Shown: positions 5,605-6,271 of the stretch, piece by piece
Layout: each line of letters begins with the position of its first letter
Position numbering within the stretch: the stretch's first letter is position 1
Origin: Candidatus Acetothermia bacterium
GTDB lineage: Bacteria; Bipolaricaulota; Bipolaricaulia; UBA7950; UBA9294
Assembly (NCBI GenBank): GCA_003545155.1
Contig: DQCH01000011.1
Span: forward strand, 1 to 6,271
Reading direction: 5' to 3'
DNA length: 6,271 nt
Made by a program: the position numbers and the translations under genes
The notes under the pieces: generated by a model
What the model saw: the letters and a program-made list of their open reading frames with translations, nothing else
What the model was told of the DNA's origin: nothing
Database searches by the model: none

Positions 5605-5724
5605 GTGCTTTCATCCAAAGCACCGGCCCTCTCACCTGAAGGTAAGAGGGCCGTATACAAGGAGGTTATGTAGGCTACTGGACATACTGGCCGGCAGCTA
5701 CTCCTTTGTAAGGCAGGCTACAAA
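5605..5724. other. Cluster of adjoining hairpins with a Shine-Dalgarno and ATG-TAG; possible structured RNA
   Basis: Helix 1 is GTGCTTT-CATCC-AAAGCAC (5605-5623). Helix 2 follows with no gap: CGGCCCTCT (5624-5632) pairs with AGAGGGCCG (5645-5653), then after one mismatch ACC/GGT closes a TGAA tetraloop. AAGGAGG (5659-5665) comes next, followed by ATG-TAG at 5668-5673. ACAAGGAG (5657-5664) can pair with CTCCTTTGT (5701-5709, one bulge), which would hide the ribosome site. TTTGTA/TACAAA (5705-5710 with 5719-5724) forms a competing helix. No open frame of note follows. It could be a structured RNA, the leader of a lost gene, or a palindromic element end. Confidence 0.45.
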
Positions 5725-5892
5725 AGCTCTCGTATTTGTATCCTTCCATTTAGAATGTACACCATCGCTATGAAGCTGATGTGAGCAGGATGTGAGGATT
5801 AGGTGAACCCTGAGTAACCCCCTGGTGGACAACTTTGGAACTCCTTGATGAAGAAGGTTCAAATCCTTTAGGTTCCACCTCGACAAAAGGCC
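5725..5892. other. Stretch without a recognisable gene
   Basis: An open frame on the minus strand (5698-5904, TTG start) crosses this region, but it has no family features, a poor composition for protein and no ribosome site. A GGTTCAAATCC string near 5858 resembles a tRNA T-arm but has no cloverleaf around it. I see nothing else. Confidence 0.3.
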
Positions 5893-6170
5893 ACGTCCTG
5901 TCAAGTGGTGTATTGGGGCATCGCACCATCTTCAGGAGCGGATCAAGCAGTTAGTTGCTCGATCAGCATTGTCTCCTCCTCTGATTCGCTCAGTTCCTTC
6001 TCTTGTGTCTGATCGTATACTGCCTGTGCTTTCTGAATCACCTCGACGGACATATACCTGCGGCTAATCATCCACTCGTCGTTCTGTTCAGCGAGTACAG
6101 CACCTACCAAACGAATGATCGCTTCCCGGTTGGGAAAGATACCAACAACGTCACTCCTACGTCTGATCTC
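5893..6170 (-). mobile_element. Truncated IS256-family insertion sequence (transposase 3' part and probable right end)
   Basis: The element reads on the minus strand and retains only its distal part. Its transposase piece ends at 5943. Just beyond lies TACACCACTTGACAGGAC (reverse complement of 5895-5912), which looks like the terminal inverted repeat of IS256-type elements; the exact outer boundary cannot be fixed without the other end. The proximal side stops sharply near 6170, at a tandem repeat. No matching left end is present in the window. Confidence 0.6.
5943..6170 (-). pseudogene. IS256-family (mutator-type) transposase, C-terminal fragment
   Basis: The fragment begins [19 protein letters not shown] and continues [20 protein letters not shown], then [11 protein letters not shown]. 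This matches the end of IS256-family DDE transposases, where 'EIRRR--VV--FPN' is followed by 'LV-A-L-E---EW---RRY'. Intact proteins have about 400 residues, so more than 300 are missing. The lost part includes the catalytic aspartates and the N-x-x-ER segment that normally comes directly before EIRRR. The frame runs on to 6197 with a TTG, and to a stop at 6216-6218, but those residues do not fit the family. The tail after the conserved block ([17 protein letters not shown]) is acidic and variable. The protein would be inactive. Confidence 0.85.
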
Positions 6171-6191
6171 ATGAGAATGGCATGAGAATGG
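6170..6191. repeat. Perfect 11-bp tandem duplication at the IS256 breakpoint
   Basis: CATGAGAATGG occurs twice back to back (6170-6180 and 6181-6191). The first copy still encodes the start of the recognisable transposase fragment; the second joins it to unrelated sequence. It fits a slippage event or a small duplication made when the element was broken. Confidence 0.8.
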
Positions 6192-6271
6192 GGTCAAACC
6201 TTCATTCTTGGTGTTTTACAACAGCAAAGACCATGAATACCTAGCAAAACGTGCGAAGCTCGAACTCACCA
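6175..6271 (+). CDS. Possible start of a gene running off the right edge (low confidence)
   Basis: A plus-strand frame is open from 6175 to the window end. From a GTG at 6211 it would read [20 protein letters not shown], which looks like an ordinary charged protein, and codon choice is unremarkable. No ribosome site precedes the GTG or the TTG at 6208, and I recognise no family. With only about 60-95 bases visible, chance is a real alternative. Confidence 0.2.

Noticed and set aside
5855..5880. tRNA-like T-arm (GGTTCAAATCC with five flanking base pairs)
   Set aside because: The expected anticodon stem positions do not pair, no D-arm is visible, and the acceptor partner pairs only with a bulge. 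It could be chance or, less likely, a tRNA scrap.
5698..5904. Minus-strand 68-residue open frame
   Set aside because: TTG start, no ribosome site, no family features.
1..6271. CRISPR array or phage-defence cluster
   Set aside because: No regularly spaced direct repeats and no defence-type genes apart from the ordinary toxin-antitoxin pair.

Overview
The window looks like an accessory, insertion-scarred stretch from an uncultivated-type bacterium with a two-membrane envelope. That view rests on a secreted transglutaminase-like protein, a Spy/CpxP-like periplasmic protein, and a likely outer-membrane barrel. GC is moderate, roughly 50-55% by eye, with one visibly AT-richer gene. I cannot assign a phylum from the sequence alone; a thermophile-associated candidate phylum such as Bipolaricaulota is only a weak guess.

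Left part (1-1533). The window opens inside a tyrosine recombinase whose complete catalytic half is present (R, K, HxxR, H, Y). Its stop overlaps, as ATGA, the start of a secreted transglutaminase-like protein, so the two are probably co-transcribed. A small MerR-like helix-turn-helix protein with a coiled coil and basic tail faces them on the minus strand, overlapping tail to tail. Its DNA-binding half is readable but has no in-frame start codon; a one-base shift in an A5 run would join it to an ATG.

Middle part (1770-3212). A Spy/CpxP-like periplasmic protein with two LTxxQ-type motifs ends at a hairpin terminator. A minus-strand YefM-YoeB toxin-antitoxin operon converges on the same terminator. 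The operon has a GTGA coupling overlap, conserved YoeB active-site residues, and an operator of two CGTACG palindromes 12 bp apart, the spacing known for YefM-YoeB operators.

Remnants and barrel gene (3213-5220). Behind the toxin-antitoxin promoter lies a fossil of a REP-associated (Y1/HUH-type) transposase that has lost its catalytic N-terminal domain. A regulatory-looking stretch follows, with a perfect 9-bp dyad on a TTGACA box and two TATAAT boxes, leading to a 398-residue putative outer-membrane beta-barrel protein with a large helical insert.

Right part (5221-6271). About 670 bases hold no convincing gene but contain a dense run of hairpins around 5605-5724, including a perfect Shine-Dalgarno sequence followed by ATG-TAG. 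The window ends with the C-terminal piece of an IS256-family transposase. That piece is cut at a perfect 11-bp tandem repeat and followed by a REP-like GGGGTCA motif and possibly the start of another gene.

Nothing here is clearly a new multi-gene system. The best leads are the hairpin cluster, the frameshifted HTH gene, the recombinase-transglutaminase pair and the unrecognised barrel family.
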